Assembly (NCBI RefSeq): GCF_002778015.1
Contig: NZ_NJPP01000001.1
Span: 62,262-126,261, forward strand
Direction of reading: 5' to 3'
Length of the DNA: 64,000 nt
Origin: Bartonella tribocorum
GTDB lineage: Bacteria; Pseudomonadota; Alphaproteobacteria; Rhizobiales; Rhizobiaceae
Positions 63,363 to 64,000 of this stretch are shown one piece after another. How positions within the stretch are numbered: the stretch's first letter is position 1; each line of letters starts with the position of its first letter. The notes beneath the pieces were generated by a model, which was not told the origin of the DNA, did no database searches, and saw nothing but the letters and a program-made list of their open reading frames with translations. Both the position numbers and the translations under genes were made by a program.

Positions 63363-64000
63363 ATGCCACAAAGCCAAGTACAAAAGGTCGTAGATGGTTT
63401 ACTGAAAAACTATCCGAAAAAATTTAACCTTTCTTTAGAGCGTATTGTTCACCTTTTGGAGCTTCTTGGTAACCCACATTTAAAACTTGGCCCCATTATT
63501 CACATCGCTGGAACAAATGGCAAAGGATCGGCTTCAGCAATTTGTCGTGCTCTTTTGGAAAGTGCTGGATACTGTGTTCATGTCTATAGTTCACCTCATC
63601 TCGTCAATTGGAATGAACGCTGCCGGTTAGGTCAAAAAGGAGGTGGTCAATTTGTCACAGAGAGCCAATTGGCTGAAACAATCCGTAAAATTATAAAAGT
63701 AAATCGTCAACAGCCAATTACTATTTTTGAAATTTTTACAGCCGCTGCCTTTATGCTATTTAATACACATCCAGCTGATGTTGTTATCTTAGAAGTTGGG
63801 TTGGGAGGACGTTTTGATGCTACCAATGTCATTAAAAAACCAGCTGTATCGCTTATTATGCCCATTGATTATGATCATGAGATCTTTCTTGGAAATACAA
63901 TTGCCCAAATCGCTTTTCAAAAAGGGGGGATTATAAAACCAAACGTTCCAGTGGTTATCGGAAAGCAAAATTATGAAGAAACTCTTGCTACTTTAATACC
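63363..64000 (+). CDS. folC: bifunctional folylpolyglutamate synthase/dihydrofolate synthase, N-terminal part
   Basis: The first 212 codons are present; the gene runs off the right edge. FolC adds glutamate to dihydropteroate and to folates. The Mur-ligase-type P-loop HIAGTNGKGSASA (about residues 47-59) is clear, followed by YSSPHLVNWNERCRL, EIFTAAAFMLF and the EVGLGGRFDATNVI block (about 141-154), all typical. It starts 4 bp after the accD stop at ATG 63363, so accD and folC form an operon, the usual Rhizobiales order. Confidence 0.95.
   Translation, partial: MPQSQVQKVVDGLLKNYPKKFNLSLERIVHLLELLGNPHLKLGPIIHIAGTNGKGSASAICRALLESAGYCVHVYSSPHLVNWNERCRLGQKGGGQFVTESQLAETIRKIIKVNRQQPITIFEIFTAAAFMLFNTHPADVVILEVGLGGRFDATNVIKKPAVSLIMPIDYDHEIFLGNTIAQIAFQKGGIIKPNVPVVIGKQNYEETLATLI

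Overview
The window is chromosomal DNA of an AT-rich alphaproteobacterium that I read as a Bartonella (Rhizobiales). The reasons are the ChvI/ChvG-type pair followed by hprK, a mannose-type PTS IIA and HPr; Rhizobiales-type AccD, IF-3 and CoaBC; and compact housekeeping blocks separated by unusually long gene-free spacers that add up to roughly a quarter of the window. I cannot fix the species by eye.

Layout. 1-7.6 kb: start of aroA, a TIGR02300 protein, tRNA-Ala(GGC), a lytic transglycosylase lipoprotein, rmuC, the def-fmt-truA operon and a LOG-family gene. 7.7-18.7 kb: dapD, lepA, a DMT transporter, argB, dnaJ and dnaK. 19.6-25 kb: a periplasmic copper chaperone, a BON-LysM protein, and the signalling run batR-batS-hprK-ptsM-ptsH. 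25.6-30.7 kb: a broken thpR (2',3'-cyclic phosphodiesterase), grpE and hrcA, then rdgB-hemW. 32-36 kb: dapE, a YgjP-like metallopeptidase, an alpha/beta hydrolase and infC, which starts at AUU. 37-52 kb: an MsbA-like ABC exporter, an integrase graveyard, tamB-tamA, comM and a solute-binding protein. 52-64 kb: gyrB, ubiE-ubiB-coaBC, a CysZ/EI24-type membrane protein, accD and the start of folC.

How the genes fit together. Most are core functions: translation start and N-terminal processing (infC, fmt, def, lepA), protein folding (dnaK, dnaJ, grpE, hrcA), lysine/DAP and arginine steps (dapD, dapE, argB), envelope building (tamAB, ABC exporter, lytic enzyme), quinone and CoA synthesis (ubiE, ubiB, coaBC), fatty acid synthesis (accD) and folate (folC). 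The batRS-hprK-PTS block is the regulatory centre of the window.

Main unusual feature. The long spacers are not random. Many carry decayed copies of one element: an AT-rich leader with a terminator-like hairpin, followed by the N-terminal part of a tyrosine-recombinase (P4-type) integrase. The best preserved copy lies at 40.64-41.27 kb. Weaker copies are recognisable near 8.8, 11.7, 19.4, 30.9, 36.2, 36.5, 37.2, 40.2, 51.6 (minus strand), 59.1 and 61.7 kb, and an inverted copy at 40.44-40.64 kb. Several sit shortly downstream of a plus-strand gene in the same orientation. Other points to check are an RHH (antitoxin-like) domain fused to CoaBC, an AccD without zinc-ribbon cysteines, a terminator-like hairpin with an anti-SD loop upstream of dapE, and the absence of rph between hrcA and rdgB. 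I did not find a complete novel defence or mobile system.
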